A stretch of 64,000 bases of DNA. Origin: Flavobacterium agrisoli. GTDB lineage: Bacteria > Bacteroidota > Bacteroidia > Flavobacteriales > Flavobacteriaceae. The position numbers were made by a program, and so were the translations under genes. Below, in pieces: positions 1 to 7,937 of the stretch; positions within the stretch are counted from its first letter, which is position 1, and every line of letters starts with the position of its first letter. Under the pieces are notes generated by a model that saw only the letters and a list, made by a program, of their open reading frames with translations, was not told the DNA's origin and ran no database searches. Where the stretch lies: NCBI RefSeq assembly GCF_016522065.1, contig NZ_JAEHFV010000006.1, positions 62,001 through 126,000 on the forward strand, written 5' to 3'.

Positions 1-375
1 GCTGCACATCGTTTGTATCGAAAGGATTGGTCTTTTGAAAAAAATGAAGCTGTTTTTGGAAAGTGTAATAATCCAAATTATCATGGACATAATTATGAAT
101 TGATTTCGAGTGTAACTGGAATGGTGGATCCTGAAACCGGTTTTGTGATGGATGTTAAAGAATTGGCTACCATTTTATACGAAGAAGTAGAACTGCCTTT
201 TGATCATAAAAATTTGAATCTTGATGTGGCCGAATTTGAAAACCTCAATCCCACAGCCGAACATATTGCTTATGTAATTTGGAATAAAGTCAAAAACAGG
301 TTAAAAGCCGATTTTGATTTAGAAATAGTTTTATTTGAAACTGCACGGAATTTTGTAACCTATAAAGGAGAATAA
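1..375 (+). CDS. queD: 6-carboxy/6-pyruvoyl-tetrahydropterin synthase (QueD family), 5' end outside window
   Basis: The reading frame is open from base 1, so the true start lies upstream of the window; 124 residues are visible of the roughly 120-140 usual for the family. The visible start AAHRLY is the first zinc-binding histidine region. It is followed by the catalytic-cysteine and zinc motif CNNPNYHGHNY (visible residues 22-32) and then DHKNLN and the TAEH segment. QueD enzymes make 6-carboxy-tetrahydropterin from dihydroneopterin triphosphate in the queuosine/7-deazapurine pathway in the cytosol; the eukaryotic pterin synthases share the same motifs, so the exact product is inferred. The stop codon directly abuts the start of the next gene, and the last codons AAAGGAGAATAA provide a ribosome binding site for it, so the two are translationally coupled. 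Confidence 0.85.
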   Translation, partial: AAHRLYRKDWSFEKNEAVFGKCNNPNYHGHNYELISSVTGMVDPETGFVMDVKELATILYEEVELPFDHKNLNLDVAEFENLNPTAEHIAYVIWNKVKNRLKADFDLEIVLFETARNFVTYKGE

Positions 376-834
376 ATGGCATTGAAAATAGGAGATATAG
401 TACCCAATTTTATTGCGAAAGATACTAAAGGGGAGTGGTTTGAAAGTAAAAATATAGTGGGCCGAAAACCTTTAGTGATTTATTTTTACCCTAAAGATAA
501 TACGCCGGGTTGTACCACAGAGGCCTGTTCTTTTAGGGATGCTTACGAGGATTTTAAAGACTTAGGAGCCGAAGTAATTGGTATTAGTAGTGATAGTGTT
601 AAATCACATCAGAAATTTGCCAAAAAACACCAACTTCCTTTTATTTTATTATCTGATGAGGATAAAAAACTTCGTAAATTATTTGGGGTATACAATCGGT
701 TATTGGGGTTAATTCCAGGTCGGGTGACGTATGTAGCCGATAAAAATGGCGTAATCATTCTAATATTTGATGGTTTGAACGCGCAAAAACACATAGAAAA
801 AGCTTTGGATACTGTAAAAGAATTAGTATCTTGA
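376..834 (+). CDS. bcp: Thiol peroxidase, Bcp/PrxQ-type peroxiredoxin
   Basis: This 152-residue AhpC/TSA-fold protein carries the PrxQ signature TPGCTTEACSFRD. By comparison with E. coli Bcp, C46 is the peroxidatic cysteine and C51, five residues on, the resolving one. The family reduces hydrogen peroxide and organic hydroperoxides with thioredoxin as electron donor in the cytoplasm. It has no signal peptide and is of normal full length. It starts on the base after the queD stop, with a GGAG ribosome binding site inside the end of queD, so it is co-transcribed and probably coupled. Confidence 0.93.
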   Translation: MALKIGDIVPNFIAKDTKGEWFESKNIVGRKPLVIYFYPKDNTPGCTTEACSFRDAYEDFKDLGAEVIGISSDSVKSHQKFAKKHQLPFILLSDEDKKLRKLFGVYNRLLGLIPGRVTYVADKNGVIILIFDGLNAQKHIEKALDTVKELVS

Positions 835-886
835 TTTCAAATTAACGAGTTTAGAAATTGGATGTAACCAAAGCAATACTACGAAC

Positions 887-1855
887 ATGAACGTACCATT
901 TTATCCATTACAATTCAACCCTATTTTAAAAGACCGAATTTGGGGCGGTCAAAAATTAAAAACACAATTCAACAAACCAATCCCATCAGCTACTACAGGC
1001 GAAAGTTGGGAAATTTCTACCGTTCCAGGCGATATAAGTGTCGTGGAGAAAGGAGCTTTTCAAGGCCAATCTCTTACTGAATTAATAGATCAATTTCCCG
1101 AAAAAATTTTAGGAACACAAGTTTTTAAAAAATTTGGTAAGCAATTTCCGTTGTTATTTAAATTTTTAGATGCTCGTGAAGATTTGTCTATTCAAGTACA
1201 TCCTAACGATGAACTGGCTCAAAAAAGGCACAATTCATTTGGAAAAACCGAGATGTGGTATGTCATGCAAGCCGATACTGGTGCGCGAATTATAGTAGGT
1301 TTCAAAGAGGATTCCAATAAAGAAGAATATTTGGAACACTTAGAAAACAAAACCTTGCTTTCTATTTTAGATACTGTAGAAGCCAAAGTAGGCGATGTTT
1401 TTTTTCTTGAAACGGGGACTGTGCATGCTATAGGTGCCGGTCTGGTTATTGCTGAAATTCAGCAAACATCAGATATTACCTATCGTTTGTATGATTTTGA
1501 TAGAAAAGATGCTAATGGTAATACACGCGAATTGCATGTTGATTTAGCCTTAGATGCTATTAATTATAAAAAGGTTCAAACTCAGAAAAAATACGATATT
1601 CACGTTAATCAATCAAATAATATGGTTGATTGTCCATATTTTACGACCAATTTTATTCCGCTAGATGGCGCTAAAAAGGTGCAAAAAAATACCGATAGTT
1701 TTACGGTATATATGTGTGTAGAAGGATCATTCTCAATAGAAATTAACGAGCAGCGGTATGAATATAAAAAGGGAGATACGGTTTTACTACCCGCTCAAAT
1801 TTCGGAATTGAAATTGAATGGAAACGCTTCAATTTTAGAAATTTATATTTCATAA
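887..1855 (+). CDS. manA: Mannose-6-phosphate isomerase, class I
   Basis: A 322-residue cupin enzyme that interconverts mannose 6-phosphate and fructose 6-phosphate, linking glycolysis to GDP-mannose and hence surface polysaccharide synthesis. Zinc ligands are visible: Q103 and H105 in QVHPND, E122 in TEMWYV and H180 in ETGTVHAIGAG. It is the short Firmicutes/Bacteroidota form (about 320 residues) rather than the roughly 390-residue E. coli form. It follows the peroxiredoxin by 52 bases in the same direction, without an obvious terminator or promoter in the gap, so it may belong to the same transcript. Confidence 0.92.
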   Translation: MNVPFYPLQFNPILKDRIWGGQKLKTQFNKPIPSATTGESWEISTVPGDISVVEKGAFQGQSLTELIDQFPEKILGTQVFKKFGKQFPLLFKFLDAREDLSIQVHPNDELAQKRHNSFGKTEMWYVMQADTGARIIVGFKEDSNKEEYLEHLENKTLLSILDTVEAKVGDVFFLETGTVHAIGAGLVIAEIQQTSDITYRLYDFDRKDANGNTRELHVDLALDAINYKKVQTQKKYDIHVNQSNNMVDCPYFTTNFIPLDGAKKVQKNTDSFTVYMCVEGSFSIEINEQRYEYKKGDTVLLPAQISELKLNGNASILEIYIS

Positions 1856-1877
1856 GTGCTAATCGAAAGATAATGCG

Positions 1878-1885
1878 TACTTTTG
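1878..1885 (+). promoter_or_regulatory. Candidate -7 promoter element TACTTTTG
   Basis: Matches the Bacteroidota sigma-A -7 consensus TAnnTTTG and lies 28 bases upstream of the ATG at 1914. Confidence 0.6.
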
Positions 1886-1913
1886 CACTCGAAAAATTTA
1901 AATACATATAAAA

Positions 1914-2180
1914 ATGGCAAACGTTAAAAACTTAAAGAAAGATATCAATTTTGTGTTGGGTGATATTATAGAGGCAGTTTACTTATTTGAGCTTTCTACA
2001 ACAGGTAATCCTACTCCGGAAACTAATGCTATTATCGATGAAGCAATCGTTGCTTTTGATAATTTGATTGCAAAAGTGAATCAAAAAAACGTTGAAAACA
2101 AAAAAGCACATTTCAAACAAATCAATGTAGAATTGGAAGAAACTGCAAATCAATTGATTGCTAAAATCAACGAATTGTAG
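1914..2180 (+). CDS. Small conserved protein of unknown function
   Basis: An 88-residue, acidic, soluble protein beginning MANVKNLKKDINFVLGDII. It is predicted to be largely helical, with leucine/isoleucine spacing suggestive of a helical bundle or coiled coil. It has no signal peptide, no cysteine and no catalytic motif that I recognise. It has its own promoter element at 1878 and is followed by tRNA-Thr. I believe similar short proteins occur across Flavobacteriaceae, but I cannot assign a role. Confidence 0.75.
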   Translation: MANVKNLKKDINFVLGDIIEAVYLFELSTTGNPTPETNAIIDEAIVAFDNLIAKVNQKNVENKKAHFKQINVELEETANQLIAKINEL

Positions 2181-2235
2181 TCAAAAAAAGCGATAAAAAA
2201 GTGCAATATTTTTTTGGAATTTTAAAAAACAGACT

Positions 2236-2243
2236 TATATTTG
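2236..2243 (+). promoter_or_regulatory. Promoter -7 element TATATTTG for tRNA-Thr
   Basis: A perfect TAnnTTTG box, with TTG at 2214-2216 giving a 19-base spacer, placed 15 bases upstream of the tRNA 5' end. Confidence 0.7.
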
Positions 2244-2258
2244 CACCCGTAATGAGAC

Positions 2259-2332
2259 GCCGATGTAGCTCAGCTGGCTAGAGCAGCTGATTTGTAATCA
2301 GCAGGTCGTGGGTTCGAGTCCCTCTATCGGCT
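2259..2332 (+). tRNA. tRNA-Thr(TGT)
   Basis: The cloverleaf is complete. The acceptor arm GCCGATG (2259-2265) pairs with TATCGGC (2325-2331) with one G-U pair. The D-arm TAGCTCAGCTGGCTAGAGC and the T-arm GGTTCGAGTCC are typical. The anticodon stem CTGAT/ATCAG encloses the loop with anticodon TGT, which reads ACA and related threonine codons. The 3' CCA is not encoded. Confidence 0.95.
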
Positions 2333-2340
2333 CAAATAAA

Positions 2341-2369
2341 AACCATCACAGCAATGTGATGGTTTTTTT
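2341..2369 (+). terminator. Rho-independent terminator after tRNA-Thr
   Basis: A perfect 10-bp stem AACCATCACA/TGTGATGGTT with a GCAA tetraloop is followed by a run of seven T. Confidence 0.92.
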
Positions 2370-2419
2370 GTTTTACAATGTAATTATTTGATATAATTTC
2401 TTTTATAAATTTAAAATAA

Positions 2420-2448
2420 AAAAGCGCACTATTTTGAAGTGCGCTTTT
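2420..2448. terminator. Bidirectional hairpin terminator
   Basis: The 11-bp perfect stem AAAAGCGCACT/AGTGCGCTTTT has A and T runs on both sides. It lies just downstream of the minus-strand lipoprotein gene ending at 2467. Confidence 0.85.
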
Positions 2449-2466
2449 ATTAAGGTTTGAAAAGAC

Positions 2467-3177
2467 TTATTGTTGCTTTTTTATTTCGGCTATGTATTTG
2501 GTGAGTTGCTTTCCGTAAAGCGAATTGGCTACTTTAGGTGACATTGATTTTTGTATCGTATCCAAATATTTAATATTAATGTCGTAAATTTCAGATAAGG
2601 CAATGTAGGGGGAAATTTCGTAATCTTTATTATTTAAAGCAAAATTGGTGGCATACAAATAACGTCTTTTGATATTAGATTCTTGACGAACCGTTAAACT
2701 GTCTACCACTTTTTGACTTTGGTATTTGATGGCCTTGAATTTTTTCTCGAGTAAAGTTAAATTCTCATCGATAAAACGGGAATTTACTTTTTTAAATTCT
2801 TCGTATAATTCTTGATTTTTTGAACCGGTAATTTTAGCACTTGTCAAAAAATTATCTAAATTGGTTTCTAAGGTCATTTCGCCTGGTTCGGCAAAAAATA
2901 AAATATTGTTATCTAAAGAATTGGTAACACCTCTGTCTAAAAATAAATATAAAACTTCGGGCGATTTTAATGGAATATCACTTTCAAAATGTGAGTCGCC
3001 ATCAATTGAAATCGTATCTATTGCAACCAAGTTAGTATCCACCACGCGCTGAATATATAATGTTCCTTTTTTTAGTCCTTTTACATCGCCAACCAAATGC
3101 AAATTGTCTTTTGATGGCGTTTTACTACAAGCGGCTAAGAGCATTACAGTTGTAGCTGCAATAATTGTTTTTTTCAT
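2467..3177 (-). CDS. DUF4369-type lipoprotein
   Basis: A 236-residue lipoprotein with signal peptide MKKTIIAATTVMLLAAC; C17 is the lipidation site. Residues about 25-125 resemble the DUF4369 domain that often sits at the N terminus of Bacteroidota thiol:disulfide interchange (TlpA-like) proteins: a short beta-sandwich with the run LVGDVKGLKKGTLYIQRV. Here no thioredoxin domain follows; instead the C-terminal half is a charged helical region ending at residue 236. It is anchored in the envelope, and its partner is unknown. The promoter element is at 3231-3238 and the terminator at 2420-2448, so it is a single-gene unit. Confidence 0.8.
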   Translation of the reverse strand: MKKTIIAATTVMLLAACSKTPSKDNLHLVGDVKGLKKGTLYIQRVVDTNLVAIDTISIDGDSHFESDIPLKSPEVLYLFLDRGVTNSLDNNILFFAEPGEMTLETNLDNFLTSAKITGSKNQELYEEFKKVNSRFIDENLTLLEKKFKAIKYQSQKVVDSLTVRQESNIKRRYLYATNFALNNKDYEISPYIALSEIYDINIKYLDTIQKSMSPKVANSLYGKQLTKYIAEIKKQQ

Positions 3178-3230
3178 TGTTTTTTAAATTTCGTGCAAAA
3201 TAAAGAAATTTGTTGAAAACTTACTACCTG

Positions 3231-3238
3231 CAAATATA
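3231..3238 (-). promoter_or_regulatory. Candidate -7 element (TATATTTG on minus strand)
   Basis: CAAATATA on the plus strand reads TATATTTG on the minus strand, 53 bases upstream of the lipoprotein start at 3177. Confidence 0.6.
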
Positions 3239-3242
3239 ATTT

Positions 3243-3274
3243 TAAAAAAAATCCCAATCTTTTAAAGGATTGGG
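3243..3274 (-). terminator. Terminator of the M61 peptidase gene
   Basis: The stem CCCAATC/GATTGGG (3253-3274) is followed, on the minus strand, by a run of T (3243-3250). It lies 20 bases downstream of the stop at 3294. Confidence 0.8.
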
Positions 3275-3293
3275 AAAGGTTTAAGTCTTCTGA

Positions 3294-5156
3294 TTATTTT
3301 TTTAACCAAGCTTCTCGTAACATTTTTTTACTATCATCGGTCGCTTGAAATGAATTTGAATCTTCATAAGGTAATTTAACGGTTCCTTTAATTGTTTCTG
3401 GTTTTCCATTTCGGTTGATGATTACAGTTATTGGGTCGTTTTCTTTCCAACTTTGACTAATAGTAATCAAATCGTATATGTTTTCTAAAGAATATTTTAC
3501 ACCGTTAATTTCCACTATTTCATCGCCACCTTTTAAATTTAAATTAGTAAAAAAAGTATTCAATTCGATATCTGGGACAACGGTAATGGCTTTATTTTGA
3601 GGATTTATCGTGATATAAGGAACTTGCCCTTTTAAAAATGGGTTTCCTGGTTTTTTTTCAGAACTTGGCGTAACACCTACTTTTGCTAAATAAGTATTGT
3701 ACGGAATAGGAGTGGTACCGGCTACGTACGTTTTTAAGAATTCACCCACTTCGGGATATGTTAATTGGGTAATTTTACCAAATAATTCAGCATCATCAAA
3801 AGCTTTGTTTTCACCATATTCTTTTGATAATTTATGCATAAGATCTAAAATTCCTCTTTCGCCATTGCTTTTTTCTCTAATAATTATGTCAATACACATT
3901 CCGATTAAAGCTCCTTTTTGGTATACGTTCAGGTATTGATCTTTATAAGGTTCCACCAAAACATTTTTACTCATAGTCGTAAACGACATAGTATCATTCA
4001 TGGTATTGGCTTCATCAATTTTTTCGGCAATTCGACTGTAAAATTCACTTTCTGGAATTAAACCTTGGTTGATTTGAAATAGGTTGGCAAAATATTCGGT
4101 TACACCTTCGTACATCCACAAATGTTCCGACATTTTAGGATCGTTATAATCAAAATCTTGAATTTCTTTTGAATGGATTGTAAGTGGGGTTACAATATGG
4201 AAAAATTCATGCGAAACCACATCTTTCATTGATTTTTGAAGTTCGTCGTGAGGCAACATTTCAGGTAAAACAACTGTTGTGGCGGTAGGGTGTTCTAGTG
4301 CTCCAAAACCTTTGGCATCGTCGGGTTTCATAGTTGATAAATACAATAAAACGCTGTATTTTTTTGTCGAGTTGATGTCGCCTAAAAAGTTTTTTTGCGC
4401 GGTCATCATTTTTTTCATTTCCGGAGTAATGCTTTCCGCAGTCACTTTTCCAGTTGGCGAGTAAACCGCAATTTGAATGTCCATTCCGTTTACATTAAAT
4501 GTTGTGTAATTCGGTTTAGCATACATAATCGGGTTTTCAACTAAAACAGCATATCTTGGAGTATCAAAAACATCGTTGGTTTTGCTAGCGTCAAGGTCGG
4601 TCATAGAGGTAGCTCCCCAAATGTTTTCCGGATGCGAAATAGTAACTTCGTAAGGTACGTGCAATTTTTCAGCAAAATAACCTACAAAACCATGCGTGTT
4701 TACTACAAAGTTTGTTTTGTCTAAAATATTTGTCCCAGCAGGTGAGAAAATATCCGATTTTCCGAAACCTTCTCCGCTTTCTGTATCAAAAGTATCATTT
4801 ACCCAATAGGTGATTTTTGCCAACGATTTTGCTTTTTTAATTTTCCAATTGTTATCATCGGATTTGGTCACTTCTAAAGCATTTCCTTTTTCATCAAAAG
4901 CTTTTAAATCGTCAATATAGCGACCATAATTATCCGAAGAATAGGTTCCGGGAACGGTTTTGGGTATGCTAAATGTGGTTTCGTCGGTTGTGAATTTTGG
5001 TGGCATTAAGGTTACCAAAACTTTATCAGCTGTAATTGTGTTGAGGTCAATTGCCACTTTTACGTTTTCTTTTGAAGAAGATTTACCGCTTCTAGAACCT
5101 GTTTTACAGCTTAAAAGCGATAAAGCAAGCACTAATGATAGTACTATTTTTTTCAT
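3294..5156 (-). CDS. M61 family metallopeptidase with C-terminal PDZ domain, lipoprotein
   Basis: A 620-residue protein with lipoprotein signal ending LSLLSC (C17). The zinc site is HEFFH at residues 316-320, with the third ligand E350 in WMYEGVTEY, the arrangement of glycyl aminopeptidase-type M61 enzymes. An N-terminal beta domain spans about 35-230. A PDZ-like module near 530-590 contains GGDEIVEINGVKY, which is normal for the family. It probably trims peptides in the periplasm or at the cell surface. It is monocistronic, with a hairpin terminator at 3243-3274, and divergent from xerD. Confidence 0.9.
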   Translation of the reverse strand: MKKIVLSLVLALSLLSCKTGSRSGKSSSKENVKVAIDLNTITADKVLVTLMPPKFTTDETTFSIPKTVPGTYSSDNYGRYIDDLKAFDEKGNALEVTKSDDNNWKIKKAKSLAKITYWVNDTFDTESGEGFGKSDIFSPAGTNILDKTNFVVNTHGFVGYFAEKLHVPYEVTISHPENIWGATSMTDLDASKTNDVFDTPRYAVLVENPIMYAKPNYTTFNVNGMDIQIAVYSPTGKVTAESITPEMKKMMTAQKNFLGDINSTKKYSVLLYLSTMKPDDAKGFGALEHPTATTVVLPEMLPHDELQKSMKDVVSHEFFHIVTPLTIHSKEIQDFDYNDPKMSEHLWMYEGVTEYFANLFQINQGLIPESEFYSRIAEKIDEANTMNDTMSFTTMSKNVLVEPYKDQYLNVYQKGALIGMCIDIIIREKSNGERGILDLMHKLSKEYGENKAFDDAELFGKITQLTYPEVGEFLKTYVAGTTPIPYNTYLAKVGVTPSSEKKPGNPFLKGQVPYITINPQNKAITVVPDIELNTFFTNLNLKGGDEIVEINGVKYSLENIYDLITISQSWKENDPITVIINRNGKPETIKGTVKLPYEDSNSFQATDDSKKMLREAWLKK

Positions 5157-5310
5157 ACAGTGTTATTTTGTTTAAAATAATGAGTCTGTTGACATTTAAT
5201 TTTGTTACACATTATTTAATAAAGATATTAAAAAGGAGTATCAATAAAGCATTCAATTTGTTTTTTAATTTTATACATTTCAAAACCCTAAAAAACTTTA
5301 ATTTGCGTGT

Positions 5311-6207
5311 ATGAATTGGGATCGGTATATAAAAGAATATCAGGCATATTTAAAAATTGAACGTGGTTTAAGTAAAAATACTATCGAAAATTATTCTTTG
5401 GATATCGAAAAATTGTACCTTTTTTTAGAAACCAATGAAATCGATGTCAGTCCGATTACCATTTCCGAAACTACTATTCAGGAATTTATTTACGCTACTT
5501 CTAAAACAGTGGCAACTCGTTCGCAGTCTCGAATTATATCGGGTTTAAAAAGTTTTTTCAGCTTTTTAATTTTCGAAGATTACCGTGACGATAATCCGTT
5601 GCAACTTATAGAATCGCCCAAATTAGGTAGAAAATTACCCGATACGCTTGCTCTTGAAGAAATTGATGCGTTGATTGCTGCGATTGATTTGAGTACTCCC
5701 GAAGGCGAACGAAATAAAGTGATTTTAGAAGTGCTTTACAGTTGTGGATTGCGGGTGTCGGAATTGGTTGCTTTAAAAATTTCAGATCTTTTTTTTGAAG
5801 AAGGTTTTGTGAAAATTACGGGAAAAGGTAACAAACAGCGTTTTGTGCCAATTGGCGAAAACACACAAGAAATGGTGCGTCGTTATATTTCGTATGTCCG
5901 TTCGGAAATTACTATTAAAAAGGGTTTTGAAGATACGGTTTTCCTAAATCGACGAGGCTCGCAACTAACCCGAGCGATGATTTTTACGATAATCAAAAGA
6001 TTGGCAGTACAATGTAATATTACCAAAAAAATAAGCCCGCATACATTTCGGCATTCTTTTGCGACACATTTGTTAGAAAATGGTGCCGATTTGCGCTCTA
6101 TTCAAATGATGTTGGGTCACGAATCAATTACTACGACCGAAATTTATGTGCATCTCGATCAACGGTTTTTGGCTGATGTTTTGTTAAAATTTCACCCTAG
6201 AAAATAA
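5311..6207 (+). CDS. xerD: Site-specific tyrosine recombinase XerD
   Basis: A 298-residue recombinase with an N-terminal SAM-like core-binding domain (about 5-95) and a C-terminal catalytic domain. All catalytic residues are in place: R148 in CGLRVSEL, K172 in GKGNKQR, H244 and R247 in HTFRHSF, H270 in LGHES and the nucleophile Y279 in EIYVH. The length and the motif LGHESITTTEIYVHL fit the chromosomal XerC/D family that resolves replicated chromosome dimers at dif; no integrase-like arm domain is present. The box TTAATTTG (5298-5305), one base off consensus, ends only five bases before the ATG, so the mRNA may have almost no leader. Confidence 0.92.
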   Translation: MNWDRYIKEYQAYLKIERGLSKNTIENYSLDIEKLYLFLETNEIDVSPITISETTIQEFIYATSKTVATRSQSRIISGLKSFFSFLIFEDYRDDNPLQLIESPKLGRKLPDTLALEEIDALIAAIDLSTPEGERNKVILEVLYSCGLRVSELVALKISDLFFEEGFVKITGKGNKQRFVPIGENTQEMVRRYISYVRSEITIKKGFEDTVFLNRRGSQLTRAMIFTIIKRLAVQCNITKKISPHTFRHSFATHLLENGADLRSIQMMLGHESITTTEIYVHLDQRFLADVLLKFHPRK

Positions 6208-6286
6208 ATTATAAATAGTGTTTTTGTATTTTTAGTGTATTATGTGTTTTAAATTGGTAGACTTTTTTTATTTACTTTAATATAAG

Positions 6287-6294
6287 TATATTTG
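6287..6294 (+). promoter_or_regulatory. Candidate -7 promoter element TATATTTG
   Basis: A perfect TAnnTTTG box 29 bases upstream of the ATG at 6324. Confidence 0.65.
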
Positions 6295-6323
6295 TTTTCG
6301 TTTTTTTATAACCTCATTTAAAT

Positions 6324-7862
6324 ATGGCTTTTGATTTGTATGCAAGCGAGGACGTTCAGGCCATCAATAATTTTTATAAAAAATTATTTGAGCAAATTCC
6401 AGATTTAATATTTCAGTTTACCATATATTCTGATAACAGTTGTTCATTTCCTTTAATCAGTAAATCGGCTGAGGAAGTGTTTGAAATGCCTGTTTCTGAA
6501 TTTTCGAGTGCTTCTCGATTTTCTATTTTAAAAAAAATTTCACCTTTAGACCGTCGGAATTTTTATACTTCATTACTAAAAGCCACACAAACACTTGCAC
6601 CTTGGGAAATTGAATTTAGAGCCAATTTGCCAAGAAAAGGTAAACGATGGTTAAAAGTGACTTCCAAACCGGAGCGCGGAGAAAATGGTGAGGTGAGTTT
6701 TTATGGTAGAATATTGGATATTACCGATTCTAAAGACCAAGAGTTGCGTTTGAAAATTTCAGAAGAGCGCTTTCAATTTGCACTAGATGCTTCTACGGTT
6801 GGAATTTGGGATTGGGATATGGTCGAAAACAACGTCTTTTATTCTTCGCTATCTTTAAAAATATTAGAACAAGATTCAACAGATATTTTCGATAATCCCG
6901 AAATGTGGGATAAAATTGTACATCCCGATGATTTAGAAAAATATTATTCGGACATTCACGAGCATTTTGATAATAAAATTCCCTATTACGAAAATTACCA
7001 CCGTGTATTAACTTCTAGCGGAAAATGCAAATGGATTTTAGATCGCGGTAAAGTTATCGAACGCGATGAAAATGGTAAGCCAATGCGGGTTATTGGTACG
7101 CACACCGATGTTTCAGCTCAAAAAGAGAAAGAACTTGCCTTGATTAAAACAATGGAATTATATAGTGAGCAAAATAGTCGCTTGATTAATTTTTCGCATG
7201 TTGTTACGCACAATCTCAACACACAAGCAGGTAATATAAAACTGCTTTTGGATTTGATAGAAATGCAAAATGATTTAGAAGGCAATAAAGAAATGTTGAC
7301 CCATTTGCGTACTGTTTCTAATGATTTAAACGAAACCATTTGTAATTTGACTCAGGTGGTTGATATTCAAAATCAATTGCATTTGGAGATTAAAGAATTG
7401 CATTTGAATACGTTTGTTAAAAAAACATTGGGGATTTTAAAAACAAAAACCTGCGAATTGAATGCAGAAATAGTAAATGCAATTCCTGATGAAGCTTTTG
7501 TTTTGTATAATCCGGCATATTTGGAAAGTGTTTTGTTGAATTTTGTTTCTAATTCTATTAAATACGCTCATCCCGAACGCCAACCTAAAATTGAGTTTTG
7601 TTTTGAGCCTGAAGCCAAACAAGGATTTGCGAGTTTGACTATTAAAGACAACGGCTTAGGTATTGACTTAGAAAAATACGGCGATTTGTTATTTGGAATG
7701 TACAAAACATTTCATCAACACAAGGAAGCAAGGGGAATCGGTCTTTACATCACCAAAAATCAAATAGACTCTATGAAAGGTCAAGTAGAAGTGCAAAGTA
7801 CTGTTAACGAAGGTAGTGTTTTTACGATTTTCTTCAACAAAGAATTGGAAACGGAAGTTTGA
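6324..7862 (+). CDS. Cytoplasmic PAS-domain sensor histidine kinase
   Basis: A 512-residue kinase without signal peptide or membrane segment. It has two PAS/PAC units, about residues 15-140 and 145-268, the second ending in the PAC motif GTHTDVSAQKEKE. A dimerisation helix follows with the phospho-acceptor site VVTHNLNTQ (H296 by alignment with the usual HELRTP; H292 is nearby). The ATPase domain has the N box LLNFVSNSIKYA, the G1 box KDNGLGID and the G2 box ARGIGLYI. The stimulus is presumably a small cytosolic ligand or redox cofactor bound by PAS. No response regulator gene is adjacent, so the partner is elsewhere. It has its own promoter, and a shared terminator with carB lies downstream. 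Confidence 0.9.
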   Translation: MAFDLYASEDVQAINNFYKKLFEQIPDLIFQFTIYSDNSCSFPLISKSAEEVFEMPVSEFSSASRFSILKKISPLDRRNFYTSLLKATQTLAPWEIEFRANLPRKGKRWLKVTSKPERGENGEVSFYGRILDITDSKDQELRLKISEERFQFALDASTVGIWDWDMVENNVFYSSLSLKILEQDSTDIFDNPEMWDKIVHPDDLEKYYSDIHEHFDNKIPYYENYHRVLTSSGKCKWILDRGKVIERDENGKPMRVIGTHTDVSAQKEKELALIKTMELYSEQNSRLINFSHVVTHNLNTQAGNIKLLLDLIEMQNDLEGNKEMLTHLRTVSNDLNETICNLTQVVDIQNQLHLEIKELHLNTFVKKTLGILKTKTCELNAEIVNAIPDEAFVLYNPAYLESVLLNFVSNSIKYAHPERQPKIEFCFEPEAKQGFASLTIKDNGLGIDLEKYGDLLFGMYKTFHQHKEARGIGLYITKNQIDSMKGQVEVQSTVNEGSVFTIFFNKELETEV

Positions 7863-7882
7863 TTTTTTTTTGAAATAAAAGA

Positions 7883-7917
7883 AAAGCCTTGAAGTTTTAA
7901 ACTTTAAGGCTTTTTTT
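7883..7917. terminator. Bidirectional terminator between kinase and carB
   Basis: The 13-bp stem AAAGCCTTGAAGT/ACTTTAAGGCTTT (one G-U pair) is flanked by A-rich and T-rich tails and sits between two converging genes. Confidence 0.88.
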
Positions 7918-7937
7918 ATCAAGGTATTTAGGCTTTG

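Noticed and set aside
5311..6207. xerD as integrase of a mobile element
   Set aside because: It has the chromosomal XerC/D length and motifs, and no att repeats, tRNA boundary or phage genes flank it.
7863..7937. Frameshifted remnant of the carB allosteric domain
   Set aside because: Only 75 bases separate carB from the converging kinase, and they contain a shared terminator.
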